Positions 34,830 through 47,870 of a stretch of DNA of 64,000 bases are shown here, in pieces. Position numbers and translations under genes: made by a program. The notes beneath the pieces were generated by a model. That model was not told where the DNA came from. It ran no database searches and saw only the letters and a list, made by a program, of their open reading frames with translations. Source of the DNA: Lantana camara (taxonomy: Eukaryota > Streptophyta > Magnoliopsida > Lamiales > Verbenaceae); contig CM074858.1 in NCBI GenBank assembly GCA_037501455.1, forward strand, positions 45,009,001 through 45,073,000. The letters are read 5' to 3'. Numbering within the stretch: position 1 is the first letter of the stretch; every line of letters begins with the position of its first letter.

Positions 34830-35420
34830 TACATTTAAATTCTGATATTTATTCTGATAATGATGATGTTTATGAATTGTTAGATAAATGCCATAAAGAC
34901 ATAGAGATACTTATGTGTTCCAATACTTCATTGAAAAATGAATTAAGTAAAGTTCTTGATGAAAAGAAAAAATTGGAAGAAGAAATAAACTTTTTGAAGG
35001 AATTAAGTAAAAGGGATTAAATTGCTTTTAAGAACAAAATTGAAAACCTTCAAAATGAAAAGGCCAATTGTTGAAGAGGAAAAGATAGCCTGTGAAAAGG
35101 AAGTTTTTAATTTGAAAAGGCAAGTCAAAGGCAAACATACTATAAATGATTCTTCAACTAGTAGAAAATCTGTTTCTGGTATTAAGAATTCCAAACTGGA
35201 ATTTCGTCCCCCTTTCTAAAAACTAGTCACTGGAACTGCACCAAAGAACACTGAAATTTTCATAAAACGTGTTTCTTGTGTGGTAGATCTTGTCATATAA
35301 ATAAGAAATGCCCTATTAAGAAACATATTGGTGCAAAGTTTATTTGGGTGCTTAAATCTCTTGTCACTAACCATGAAGGACCCAATAAAAGTTGGGTACC
35401 TAGGTCAAACTGACAATTTT
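34830..35420 (+). pseudogene. Element F gag C-terminal extension, broken
   Basis: Lys/Glu-rich, coiled-coil-like stretches ('VLDEKKKLEEEINFLKEL', about 34950-35005) with stops and frameshifts are followed by a second Cys-rich motif (CFLCGRSCHINKKC, about 35276-35317) and the ending PNKSWVPRSN* at 35412. A gag extended by a coiled coil and a second knuckle is seen in some SIRE-like Copia elements; the clade is a guess. Confidence 0.6.
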
Positions 35421-35439
35421 TACAGGAAATGCATAAGGA

Positions 35440-36100
35440 ACAGTCCCAAAATCAGAAGTGGTACTTGAACATCGGATGTTCCAGGCACATACAGGTGGTA
35501 TAAAATCTGGTACTACCATTGAAAATATTTGGCTTGTGGAAGAGAATGATTTTGTTAGAGTTATACCAAAATTGAGTTACTTGAAAGACAAATTTGTGAT
35601 GCATGCCAAAACGGCGAGCAAATGAGATCTTCATTCAAATCAAAGAACTAACTCACAAGTTCCAGCCCGCTAGAACTTCTACATGTTGACCTCTTTGTTT
35701 CAATGAGAACCACTATCTTGGGAGGTAACAAAGTTTATTGCATTATCTACTATTGAAGCTGAATACATGTCACTTGGAACTTGTTGCACTCAGTTATTGT
35801 GGATGAAAAGCGTTTTATGTGATTTTGGTAATACATTGCATGAAATTCCAATTCTATGTGACAATATAAGTGTCATTTGCATTACGAAAAATCCAGTACA
35901 CCATTCACGCACAAAGCACATAGAAATTAAGCATCATTTCATTCGTGATCATGTGCAAAAAGGCGATGTGTGCAATGCATTCATTGATACCGAGCATTAA
36001 TTAGCTGATATTTTTACTAAAGCATTAAGTGAAGAACGGTTTTGGATGCTTAGAACTGCATTAGGGATAATTGAATGTCCTATACTTGCAAAAAGTTAGT
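35440..36100 (+). pseudogene. Element F protease relic and integrase N-terminus fused to RNase H by deletion
   Basis: WYLNIGCSRHI at about 35459 is the protease site with Asn in place of the catalytic Asp. A short GAG-pre-integrase-like segment follows up to about 35725. Near 35725-35745 the sequence jumps directly to the RNase H tail: STIEAEYMSLGTCCTQLLW, then 'HHSRTKHIEIKHHFIRDHV' and DIFTKAL. The integrase core and all of reverse transcriptase are missing. In-frame stops remain, including one before LADIFTKAL. Confidence 0.82.
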
Positions 36101-36370
36101 TTTTCAGCATGATGCAAGAGTTTTTGGCTTCTGGTATTTACCCTCTTTGATGATGAAGGGGGAGAGGTAAAGATTTGATATGCTTATGTGATAAACTTAC
36201 GTGATTCTTGATTTTATGCATACCTTATCCATGAGTATGTATTGTTTTGATAAACTAGAAGTTATCTTGGAATTTCAGAATTAATCCTCTATGTTCAAGA
36301 GGAAGCACTTAATGAGGAGTAGAACTTCAAAAATCTCCATCACACATTCAGGGGGAGCTCAGGTAAGTTC
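36101..36370 (+). other. Element F 3' non-coding interior
   Basis: Non-coding tail after RNase H, with a purine run 'gatgaagggggagagg' near 36153. It is interrupted at 36370 by H (target duplication AGTTC, 36366-36370 and 47609-47613) and resumes at 47614 to the polypurine tract. Confidence 0.75.
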
Positions 36371-39300
36371 TGTAGCACCCCGCACGTGAGGCACCACATC
36401 CCCCTTCACTATGGCTCAACACGAGTAACGAAATAGTAAATCCGCACCCGTATCAAACCATAGCGAACGGGAGACAAACATAAAAACCTTCCTAAGCCAG
36501 GCGGAGCTAGACCCTGAAATGATAACCACTCCACAAAGTATAATGCATCGTAAAGCTAAAGTTCAAACATAACAACCATAACCAGAATTTGGGCTCTTCA
36601 GGCCTCTTTTAAAACATAACAAAACCCAGTAAAAACAATTCACTAACAATTACATAAATATTCAAGTTCAGGATACTAAAGGATCTAAACATACATAATC
36701 CCAATACATGAGTGAGTGCAGAGACTCTCCTAACCTAACTTGACCAACTTAAAGACTCCACACCCCTCCGCCTAGCTCGAAACTCCAAAGTCAAACCTGC
36801 ACACTAAAATGTTGGGGAGGGAGAGGGTCAGTCTCTAGAAAACTGAGTGAGCAGGAGCAATACATATATATAAAACATGCACATGCAAGTCATAATTTCC
36901 GAACAAGGTTTTATTTGAAATTAGTTCCCTAAAAGGGCAAGAGAATGATTAATCAATGCTCGGATTTTATGACTAATCATATTAATTCATTACTTTCATA
37001 AGTCATACATAAACATAAGGCTCGGCGAGTGAGCGTGCACAATCTCCAACCAAACTCCGACCGTGTACGACAAATATCAATAATATGTTGATTAGGCGAT
37101 CATGCAATAGATCATAATACACACAGACCATAAATCATATCATAAACATATTCGTTTGGGCAATCCGTGTCCTGGCTTTCCCGCACGGTGCATAATCATA
37201 TCATAAACATATTCATAAGCATAAGCATAAATCATAACCAACCTTCTTCCTCCGGGTGGTGGACGGGCTTGCAAGACCCGGCCACCAGTTCATACATAGG
37301 CCAATCGGGGTACATGAATCCCCCAAGGGCACTCAGGTCCCATTCCCCGCTAAACCTCCTAGCGAGGGCCGGTATCACCGTAGTTTGGTTGGGACTAGTA
37401 TATGGGATCCCCGTCAGCCCTTGCTTCCTCGGTTAGCCACATATATTAAGTCCCGGGGCCCGAACAAACATAAATATAAATGTGTCTCGCCAAACATATC
37501 AATTCATACATAGGATACATACTATAAGAAATCATACTTTACCGTGTAACTCGGCATATGCTATATACGTACCTCTCCGTGTCATCCGAATCCGTAGCTA
37601 GCATGAAGACACACGGTTTGGAGCATAGCCTCATTACAAAACCATTTTTAAGCTTATATACGCTCATACGTATAATTCAGAAGAATTTACTCGATAACTT
37701 CATTTGAAAACCATATATATATAATCATAAGGTTTTGGCCAAAGCTTTTCACATAAGGGTTGTAGGGTTTGTTACATAGCTAAAACAAAACCACCCTCAC
37801 CTGAACCGTGACCAAACAAGGAACGAGTTACCAAGTGCCCGAAGGATCAAGATCTGTCCACCCTGGAGATAAACTGTACAAAAGACAACATGACGTGATC
37901 GTGAGACTCAAGACTCTAAATGAACCACATATGACGCACGGCAATGCTCAAGCATGATATGAATGCACAAAGATGATATTATGTCATGAAAGTGTTCATG
38001 TGCACTATTAAGGCATTTAAATCGTATAACCAAGTCATTCACTCATTCATTCATTTTCATTCAAATTCATCAATTCATATCTCCAATCAAATTAATTCAA
38101 GAATTCAAATAGGAGGATAGAACATATTCAAGCTCTCCCATAATGCTACCACATACTTCATATTACATAAGATAGCATATTTCCAAGGTTTGACAACAAG
38201 AAGGAATCATATGATATAGAAAATGAGTTAAGCGATTCATAAACGACATATAAACACACATAAACGGCATTAAGGAAAAGCATGCCTAAAACTCATCCAA
38301 ATGCCATGAAATTACACCATAATGCTCCCAACATATAGAAAAAAAAGTTCATAGTTCAACACAAAAGGAGATAAAGTCATTCAAGAGGTGAAACAAATCA
38401 AAAACCGAAAAGGAAGCAACAAGGACTGCGCAGGGAAGGGACACCGGGGTGTCACCTTCCTTAGCTAAACTGAGCCACGACCGTGGCTCAGTACAGACCT
38501 GCCCAGAAGGTGTGACACGCCCGTGTCTCACACTTAAGTGTAAATGAGACACGGGGGTGTCACGGTACAGAACTTAAAACGTTCACAGAGTTAAACCGGC
38601 AAAACTGATCCCTTACAAACTCAATCCAAAAGCATACCAAAACAACTCCAAATGCTATGAAACTTAATATAAAACATATTTGGCATGTAAGGAACATATT
38701 TCATTTAGAGTGCAAAGGCTAAATCACACATTATGAGCATCTAAATCATGCAGCAAAACTGGATCGCCAAAATCGCACATAAGAACCCTATTGTTTAATC
38801 ATGCCATGATCAAGTACTTAGGGGTTGAATTTGGATCTGGAACCTTGGGGAATGCATGCTAACATACTAAAAGACTAATATACTTCTTATATATGCAAAA
38901 TGGCACAATTTAAAGCACACTAGGGTGACCAACAACCACACAATTGCAACAGCAACAAGTCTGTCATAGATCATGCATAAGAACAGGCCATGTCTTTCGG
39001 TTTTGAGGCTTAAAATGGATCCAAATACTTGAAACATGAATGTTAACATATAGATCAATGAGTGTACATAAGATCCATGCAATTTCACATGAAAAGAAGA
39101 TCATTTGATCAAGCAACAAAGCAAAATGAACAGCAGCAGTTCGAAAAACAGGGGAAGCAGTTTGATCATCAAGTTTGGAGCTCCATATCTCATAATTTCA
39201 TCAAAGGGTCAAGAGATAAAATCCTCCTAATATCATATAATATCAGTTAGGAAAGAAATAGGTCAAGAAACAAGTTCATATGATCATGTATAAGCAAGAA

Positions 39301-40385
39301 AATCAGCTACACAAGCAAATAGGTCACAAGAGCAAAAATCCCTAGAAGTTCATACCAAACTCATCACCCAAACCCTAATCAAATCTTATCCAAATCATGA
39401 TGTAAGTAGATAAAATCAAGCATATTAGAGTATAGAAGACATAAATATTCATACCTTGAAGATTAGAAGAAGAAGGGAGGTGATTTGAGCTCCATAATCA
39501 CAGGAATGGCCAAGGGTTTTCTCTCCTTTCTTCTCTCTTTCTCTCTCGATCAGTTCCAGCTGAAAAGGGGCAAGTTTGGATCGATTTTTGCTGCTAAAAG
39601 GGAGAGAAAGGGATTAACTCAAGGTAAAAAAGTCATGGTTAAGCTTTGGTTAGGTTAGAGGAGTGTTAAGGGTCCCACCATGAAGACTAGTCAATATAAG
39701 GAGCTCTTCTTGCACGAGTTGTCCGTTACGGTTGGATTTCGAAGGTCGTAATGATTTCAAAAAGGTATGAGGCTTGTTCCATTGTCTCCGAATCGTTGAT
39801 ACGAAGGTAACGGAGGTGTCAGAATTCGAATCCGAATTCCCGAGCTCAAGATATCACGTACGGAACCAAGGGTGCGCTAATTGCTCGTTAGCCCCCTTTT
39901 TGATTCCACAATCAAAATTAAATTCGTTAACACGTCAAATGAATCCGAAAACATAAACCGAGCATATAGGCATGTTCATAACACACATATTTACGACATA
40001 CTAAATTTTCATACCATTCCGATATCATTACATATAAGAACGAAGTACAAATAGAACACTCATGCGCATGAATGAATTCATATCGTTATAAATTAATTAC
40101 TAAAACATAAATCCCATTTTAAATAAATTTAAAGCCAACTAATAACATGTTGAAATTAATTAACAGAATTACCGAAATAGTTAAGGTAACATGAAACCTT
40201 AATTAAGAAATTAAACACTAAATATCAAGTTGAAATAGAACGGATTAAATTAAAGTAACAATAGTTTATAGTTTAAATCAAATATAAACATTTATAAACA
40301 ATTAATCATATAATTAAATAATTAAATTGCGCAATTTATAAACAACTACGCCACATTATTATAACTGAAAAACTGGGGCGTTACA
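36371..40385 (-). repeat. Element H 3' LTR, 4015 bp
   Basis: On the minus strand it starts TGTAACGCCCCAG (at 40385) and ends GGGGTGCTACA (at 36371). It has a hairpin cluster at about 38436-38565, a donor-like site at 39454 (minus strand CTTCAAG|GTATG) and the GC-rich block at about 37245-37465, within which an antisense open frame (37256-37513, GTG start) runs. Confidence 0.92.
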
Positions 40386-40444
40386 ATCTCTCCCCATTAA
40401 AAAGAATCCGTCCTCGGATTCACAACACGCTTGAAAACAAACAA

Positions 40445-40638
40445 TGAGAGATTCGCCGTCTCTCACAAGCAACAAGGAGAGAGCCCCGTCTCTCGAGCAG
40501 CAATGAGAGAACCCCATCTCTCGCAAGCAACAAGGAGAGAACCCCGTCTCTCGCAAGCAAAGAGAGTGCCCCGTCTCTCGAACAAAAATAAGAGAATCCC
40601 CGTCTCTTATAAACAAAAGAGAGCACCCCGTCTCTCAA
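40445..40638 (-). repeat. Pre-LTR hairpin array in H, 7 units
   Basis: Seven units of the gagaga-CCCCG-tctctc type (for example gagagaaccccgtctctc, gagagtgccccgtctctc, agagaatccccgtctctt) with A-rich linkers. C has six units in the same place, so unit number varies within the family. Confidence 0.85.
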
Positions 40639-43574
40639 CCGAAAATAAAGCAAGGAAGTCTCCAATACTCCCAAGCAACTCACGCAAAACTAAATTTAAA
40701 ATCACGCAAGGCACCCAAAGCAAGTAATAGATTTGTCCCACAATGGTTTCAATTACTCCAAATAATTTACCACAGTACAAGATCAAAGCACCTAATATAT
40801 AAAAAAAAAATTGTAGGTTAAATTTGCATGGATGCATGTATCATGAATGCTATAAGTACCGTTCACCATAGTTGCAAAATTCAGATTTGTGAGTTGTCGT
40901 TGTCCAAGGTATGATCTGTCTCGAATGTAACTCAATGCCCAGCTTGTTTTGTACCTCTTCAAGGTTCCCCGGTGAAACGATTGATGAATTCTTTAAGAGT
41001 ATATTCTTAGATCCTTTCTAACTTGTACTGCTACCCAACTTCTTCAATCCTTATCCAAATCGGTGCTCAACATATCCCGAGGATAACCACTCCGGGAAAA
41101 CTTGATGATTCGATCCTGACCTTACGATGTTTATTTTTATGGTCTCTCTCTCTACACAAATCTTTTCCCACCTTCCGTTCCTATTGTCCGTTCATTCCCT
41201 TTGACCCCCTCAATGTTATATTCGATAACTGGTCCCATATTTCTTTAATCAAAGACAGAAGATTCTTGATGATTCTCGAAATTTGAGGCCAATCCTCCAA
41301 TTATCGTCCTTTTCTATTTGGTCTCTACTTAAGCTTCCTTCAGGATTACTGTTGATATAACTAATAACTCGATAATATTGTATTGGACCCCTTCATACTT
41401 CATTGAATAAATCTTGATCGACACCATCCCCTTATATGATAGCTTGATTCGGTTTCCTTTGATAATTCCAACTTAGAAGTTCATAGAAACTCTCTTATGA
41501 TTCCATCACCTCCAGATCAGAATTCCATACGTAGCTTCTCTCTTAACAGCTTAACCATAACCGCCGTCTTATTCATTCCTAATCACCACCCTCAGGCCTC
41601 CCAGATTCTCCTTAATTTGCATCCTCGTCATTACTCCTAACATATTCATTCGAGCACCACTCCCATCCTCCAATTCACCTCTCGGTCGTGCTCTTCCCCT
41701 TAAAATTTTTCGCTCTTACATGTCCAACTCCATGAATCCTTCTTTCATTAAAATTTTTGATGAGCCACTTCCGTTTCTTTAATTCACTCCTAAGGTTCAA
41801 TTCAAACCCTTCAATAATTACTTCCTTCCAATCACCAACTTTTCTCTTTCTTACTCTTCTTGAAATCTAGACCAATTTAATCCCCTCTTGTATTTCCATT
41901 CTTCAACTAAAGGTAATCCTTTCAAGGATAAAAAAGGACTTACATTATTTCCTAATCAATGCTCCCTTATTTGGAAATTTTAGTTGAACTCGTTACTTCA
42001 CCTCTGAGATTAAGGTTTCTCCAAAACTATTCAACTTAGTTTCTTCAGTGTAGATTGTGCTAGCTAAGTTATATGCCCGGAACTCCCAAAATATAATCCA
42101 ACTATTCTTCTCGTCTTGATTCGAGTAAGCCTTGATCAAAGAATCGCTTGATGGACAAGGTGTAGCCATTCCCTATCAATTAAACACTAAGTCATGCATG
42201 TTGGATTAACATTCTAATGCACATAGTAAACAATTAAAGATGCAACATGCAACACGTTGGAGCAATTACATTAATTAAACATAAACGTACATATAGATAA
42301 AGAAAGCAATTAATTTAAATCGATGCATGATGCTCATGCCATGAATATGCAGAACCTGTGACCGAGGTGGTAAGCTTTTAGCTTGATGACGTGTTCCTCA
42401 TTCCCATAATTGTAACTTTCTTTGGAGACATTGATAACTCCTTAGCTTTCCATGGTTTTCGAATCTCCCTAATCTTCTTCATGCATTTGTATATCCCATG
42501 GCCCGAACGTGCTATTCTTGAACCCAAGGTCTTCTTTGTCAATGGAGTTTACACCTCAACGTACTTCCAAGCATCGACCTCCAAAGGTCGTCCGAATCTT
42601 CATCTTGATGCCCTCTCCGGTTAAAGTTCCTTTAGCTTATCCTTTGTTTCCGATCTACGCGCATAATTCACCCATGATAACGCTTTCCATTCTTGCTTAC
42701 TTCTTGATGTCTTCATGTTCCAAGGTTCTAAGAAGACGACGCGATTTGTATTCCTCGATGCTCATAAGTCTCTTTGCCTTGCGTCCATCGGTGGTCTCAC
42801 GCTTATATTCGTATCAAGTGAGCTTCCATATTTGACCTCATAGTGAGCTTTATGATTAACGGCTCCCAATCCTTGCATCTGAGTTGAGTCGAATCCCTTT
42901 TTAACACATCTTGCATCCGATCCCTTGAAGCTTCCCAATTTGGTCTTCCAATCACCCAACCATTTCAAACTCGAAGCTTCAACGGTGAACCTTAGAGCAT
43001 TTAATCTTGTATTAAATGTCTTCAAAATTGGGGTGGTGAAGAGTTCCACACTCCTCTCGTTGTCTCACGCATCCCTCAAGTTAGAACTTGAGTCCTTGCA
43101 ATTCTTGTATGTTGAGAACCTTCAAGTTTTGTAGGTAGGGCATGTTTGATGAACCTTCCCGTGATCTAAGCTCCCTCCCATGATGTGGCCCATAATAGGT
43201 AGTTCCCTTGTGCAAGCCATAGAATTTGAACACTCGGCCTTCAAGTTACTTTGTCAATTGTAGTTGGTGTGAATTATAGCTTTGTTTGCATGATAGTAGC
43301 CTATATAAGAAAGATCAACTCAAATATGGATGCATGAAGATTAGCGTATGCTTATGGCACGTAGTTAAATGAATCAATGCACATAGAATGCAAAATGCAA
43401 CATTTAAAGCAACTAAATGAAAGCGTAAATTGTATACATGTATTAAGCAATTTCCAACAATTAGTATCAAATATTCATGCCAAATCGATGCAATGTACAC
43501 ATTAACAAGTTGTTCCTATGCCGTGCGACCTAACTGACTCAAACATGACTCAAGAACACCGGTTTTGCAACAGG

Positions 43575-43586
43575 GCTCTGATACCA
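43575..43586 (-). other. Element H primer binding site
   Basis: The minus strand reads TGGTATCAGAGC, eight bases from the 5' LTR end at 43595. Intact. Confidence 0.9.
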
Positions 43587-43594
43587 CTTAAGGA

Positions 43595-46500
43595 TGTAGC
43601 TCCCCGCACGTGAGGCACCACATTTCCCGCACTATGGCTCAACACGAGTAACAAAACAGTAAATCCGCACCCGTATCAAACCATAGCGAACGGGAGACAA
43701 ACATAAAAACCTTCCTAAGCCAGGCGGAGCTAGACCCTGCAATGATAACCACTCCACAAAGTATAATGCATCGTAAAGCTAAAGTTCAAACATAACAACC
43801 ATAACTAGAATTTTGGCTCTTCAGGCCTCTTTTAAAACATAACAAATCCCAGTAAAAACAATTCACTAACGATTACATAAATATTCAAGTTCAGGATACT
43901 AAAGGATCTAAACATACATAATTCCAATACATGAGTGAGTGCAGAGACTCTCCTAACCTAACTTGACCAACTTAAAGACTCCACACCCCTCCGCCTAGCT
44001 CGAAACTCCAAAGTCAAACCTGCACACTAAAATGTTGGGGAGGGAGAGGGTCAGTCTCTAGAAGACTGAGTGAGCAGGAGCAATACATATATATAAAACA
44101 TGCACATGCAAGTCATAATTTCCGAACAAGGTTTTATTTGAAATTAGTTCCCTAAAAGGGCAAGAGAATGATTAATCAATGCTCGGATTTTATGACTAAT
44201 CATATCATTACTTTCATAAGTCATATATAAACATAAGGCTCGACGAGTGAGTGTGCACAATCTCCAACCAAACTCCGACCGTGTACGACAAATATCAATA
44301 ATATGTTGATTAGGCGATCATGCAATAGATCATAATACACACACACCATAAATCATATCATAAACATATTCGTTTGGGCAATCCGTGTCCCGGCTTTCCC
44401 GCACGGTGCATAATAATATCATAAACATATTCATAAGCATAAGCATAAATCATAACCAACCTTCTTCCTCCGGGTGGTGGACGGGCTTGCAAGACCCGGC
44501 CACCGGTTCATACATAGGCCAATGGGGGTACATGAATCCCCCAAGGGCACTCAGCTCCCATTCCCCGCTAAACCTCCTGGCGAGGGCCGGTATCACCGTA
44601 GTTTGGTTGGGACTAGTATATGGGATCTCCGTCAGCCCTTGCTTCCTCGGTTAGCCACATATACTAAGTCCCGGGGCCCGAACAAACATAAATATAAATG
44701 TGTCTCGCCAAACATATCAATTCATACATAGGATACATACTATAAGAAATCATACTTTACCGTGTAACTCGGCATATGCTACATATGTACCTCTCCGTGT
44801 CATCCGAATCCGTAGATAGCATGAAGACACACGGTTTGGAGCATAGCCTCATTACAAAACCATTTTTAAGTTTATATATGCTCATACGTATAATTCAGAA
44901 GAATTACTCGATAACTTCATTTGAAAACCATATATATATAATCATAAGGTTTTGGCCAAAGCTTTTCACATAAGGGTTGTAGGGTTTGTTACATAGCTAA
45001 AACAAAACCACCCTCACCTGAACCGTGACGAAACAAGGAATGAGTTACCAAGTGCCCGAAGGATCAAGATCTCTCCACCCTGGAGATAAACTGTACAAAA
45101 GACAACATGACGTGATCGTGAGACTCAAGACTCTAAATGAACCACATATGACGCACGACAATGCTCAAGCATGATATGAATGCACAAAGATGATATTATG
45201 TCATGAAAGTGTTCATGTGCACTATTAAGGCATTTAAATCGTATAACCAAGTCATTCACTCATTCATTCGTTTTCATTCAAATTCATCAATTCATATCTC
45301 CAATCAAATTAATTCAAGAATTCAAATAGGAGCATAGAACATATTCAAGCTCTCCCATAATGCTACCACATACTTCATATTACATAAGATAGCATATTTC
45401 CAAGGTTTGACAACAAGAAGGAATCATATGATATAGAAAATGAGTTACGCTATTCATAAACGACATATAAACACACATAAACGGCATTAAGCAAAAGAAT
45501 GCCTACAACTCATCCAAATGCCATGAAATTACGCCATAATGCTCCCAACATATAGAAAAACAAGTTCATAGTTCAACACAAAAGGAGATAAAGTCATTCA
45601 AGAGGTGAAACAAATCAAAAACCGAAAAGGAAGCAACAAGGACTGCGCAGGGGAAGGGACACGGGGGTGTCACCTTCCTTAGCTAAACTGAGCCACGACC
45701 GTGGCTCAGTACAGACCTGCCCAGAAGTTGTGACACGCCCGTGTCTCACACTTAAGTGTAAATGAGACACGGGGGTATCACGGTACAGAACTTAAAACGT
45801 TCACAGAGTTAAACAGGCAAAACTGATCCCTTACAAACTCAATCCAAAAGCATACCAAACCAACTCCAAATGCTATGAAACTTAATATACAACATATTTG
45901 GCATGTAAGGAACATATTTCATTTAGAGTGAAAAGGCTAAATCACACATTATGGGCATCTAAATCATGCAGCAAAACTGGATCGCCAAAATCGCACATAA
46001 GAACCCTATTGTTTAATCATGCCATGATCAAGTACTTAGGGGTTGAATTTGGATCTGAAACCTTGGGGAATGCACGCTAACATACTAAAAAACTAATATA
46101 CTTCATATATATGCAAAATGGCACAATTTAAAGCACATTAGGGTGACCAACAACCACACAATTGCAACAGCAACAAGTCTGTCATAGATCATGCATAAGA
46201 ACAGGCCATGTCTTTCGGTTTTGAGGCTGAAAATGGATCCAAATACTTGAAACATGAATGTTAACATATAGAGCAATGAGTGTACATAGGATCCATGCAA
46301 TTTCACATGAAAAGAAGATCATTTGATCAAGCAACAAAGCAAAATGAACAGCAGCAGTTCAAAAAACAGGGGAAGCAGTTTGATCATCAAGTTTGGAGCT
46401 CCATATCTCATAATTTCATCAAAGAGTCAAGAGATAAAATCCTCCTCATATCATATAATATCATTTAGGAAAGAAATAGGTCAAGAAACAAGTTCATATG

Positions 46501-47608
46501 ATCATGTATAAGCAAGAAAATCAGCTACACAAGCAAATAGGTCACAAGAGCAAAAATCCCTAGAAGTTCATACCAAACACATCACCCAAACCCTAATCAA
46601 ATCTGATCCAAATCATGATGTAAGTAGATAAAATCAAGCATAATAGAGTAGAGAAGACATAAATATTCATACCTTGAAGATTAGAAGAAGAAGGGAGGTG
46701 ATTTGAGCTCCATAATCACAAGAATGGCCAAGGGTTTTCTCTCCTTCCTTCTCTCTTTCTCTCTCGATCAGTTCCAGCTGAAAAGGGGCAAGTTTGGATT
46801 GGTTTTTGCTGCTAAAAGGGAGAGAAAGGGGTTAAATCAAGGTACAAAAGTCATGGTTAAGCTTTGGTTAGGTTAGAGGAGTGTTAAGGGTCCCACCATG
46901 AAGACTAGTCAACATAAGGAGCTCTTCTTGCACGAGTTGTCCGTTACGGTTGGATTTCGAAGGTCGTAATGATTTCAAAAAGGTATGAGGCTTGTTCCAT
47001 TGTCTTCGAATCGTCGATACGAAGGCAACGGAGGTGTCGGAATTCGAATCCGAATCCGAATTCCCGAGCTCAAGATATCACGTACGGAACCAAGGGTGCG
47101 CTAATTGCTCGTTAGCCCCCGATTTGGTTCCACAATCAAAATTAAATTCGTTAACACGTCAAATGAATCCGAAAACATAAACCGAGCATATAGGCATGTT
47201 CATAACACACATATTTATGACATACTAAATTTTCATACCATTCCGATATCATTACATATAAGAACGAAGTACAAATAGAACACTCATGCGCATGAATGAA
47301 TTCATATCGTTATAAATTAATTACTAAAAATTAAATCCCATTTTAAATAAATTTAAAGCCAACTAATAACATGTTGAAGTTAATTAACAGAATTACCGAA
47401 ATAGTTAAGGTAACACGAAACCTTAATTAAGAAATTAAACACTAAATATCAAGTTGAAATAGAATGGATAAATTAAAGTAACAATAGTTTATAGTTTAAA
47501 TCAAATATAAACATTTATAAACAATTAATCATATAATTAAATAATTAAATCGCGCAATTTATAAACAACTACGCCACATTATTATAACTGAAAAACTGGG
47601 GCGTTACA
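43595..47608 (-). repeat. Element H 5' LTR, 4014 bp
   Basis: It ends on the minus strand with GGGGAGCTACA at 43595, a change from GGGGTGCTACA in the partner. It carries the same landmarks as the 3' LTR: GC-rich block at about 44460-44680, hairpins at about 45655-45785, donor-like site at 46672. Confidence 0.92.
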
Positions 47609-47650
47609 AGTTCTCTTTTTCAAATATCGCATCAAATCTCTTATCATCAT

Positions 47651-47667
47651 AAAAAAGGGGGGGAGAT
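47651..47667 (+). other. Element F polypurine tract
   Basis: aaaaaagggggggagat lies directly before the LTR start TGTTGACCTC. It is separated from the rest of F's interior by the 11.2-kb H insertion. Confidence 0.85.
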
Positions 47668-47870
47668 TGTTGACCTCTTTGGTACTTCAATGGTAAGTTT
47701 TGATGCTTCCAAAATATTTGATATATTTGTGCATCTTTCCATATATTTTTGTATCACATGTTTTATTCTAGCATGAAAAGATTATTTGAAAAGCATAAAA
47801 TCATTCCTTAATTACCTTGATTGTAAATCACAATTTTATGGATCCTTTGATTGATTTTTTCCATACATAT
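47668..47870 (+). repeat. Element F 3' LTR, first part
   Basis: Matches 32621-32820 of the 5' LTR ('gatgcttccaa(g/a)atatttga', 'gatcctttgattgatttttt'). It is cut by G after CATAT (47866-47870) and resumes at 58329. Confidence 0.92.

Larger units (their letters stand above)
40386..43594 (-). other. Element H interior (non-coding, 3209 bp)
   Basis: Polypurine tract at 40386-40400 (minus strand ttaatggggagagat), hairpin array at 40445-40638, primer site at 43575-43586. Open frames of 77-108 residues on either strand between 42391 and 43134 have no recognisable motif and overlap on opposite strands, as expected by chance. It shares ordered blocks with C's interior, such as the segments near 40825-40925 versus 14810-14905. 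Confidence 0.78.
36371..47608 (-). mobile_element. Element H: complete non-autonomous LARD-like element, C family, 11.2 kb
   Basis: LTRs of 4015 and 4014 bp flank a 3209-bp interior with primer site and polypurine tract but no gag or pol. Target duplication AGTTC is perfect. The LTRs align with those of C over their whole length, including the same four-hairpin cluster and candidate splice sites. The two H LTRs differ by many more bases than the C pair (for example the outer end: 'catcccccttcactatgg' versus 'catttcccgcactatgg'), so H is older. Confidence 0.9.

Noticed and set aside
37256..37513. Possible small protein conserved in Z and H LTRs
   Set aside because: No ATG start, antisense to the element, and closed by a stop in C. 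It follows from strong nucleotide conservation of the GC-rich block.
42391..43134. Overlapping open frames of 69-108 residues in the H interior
   Set aside because: Frames lie on both strands over the same bases, lack known motifs, and no comparable frame is visible in the C interior.
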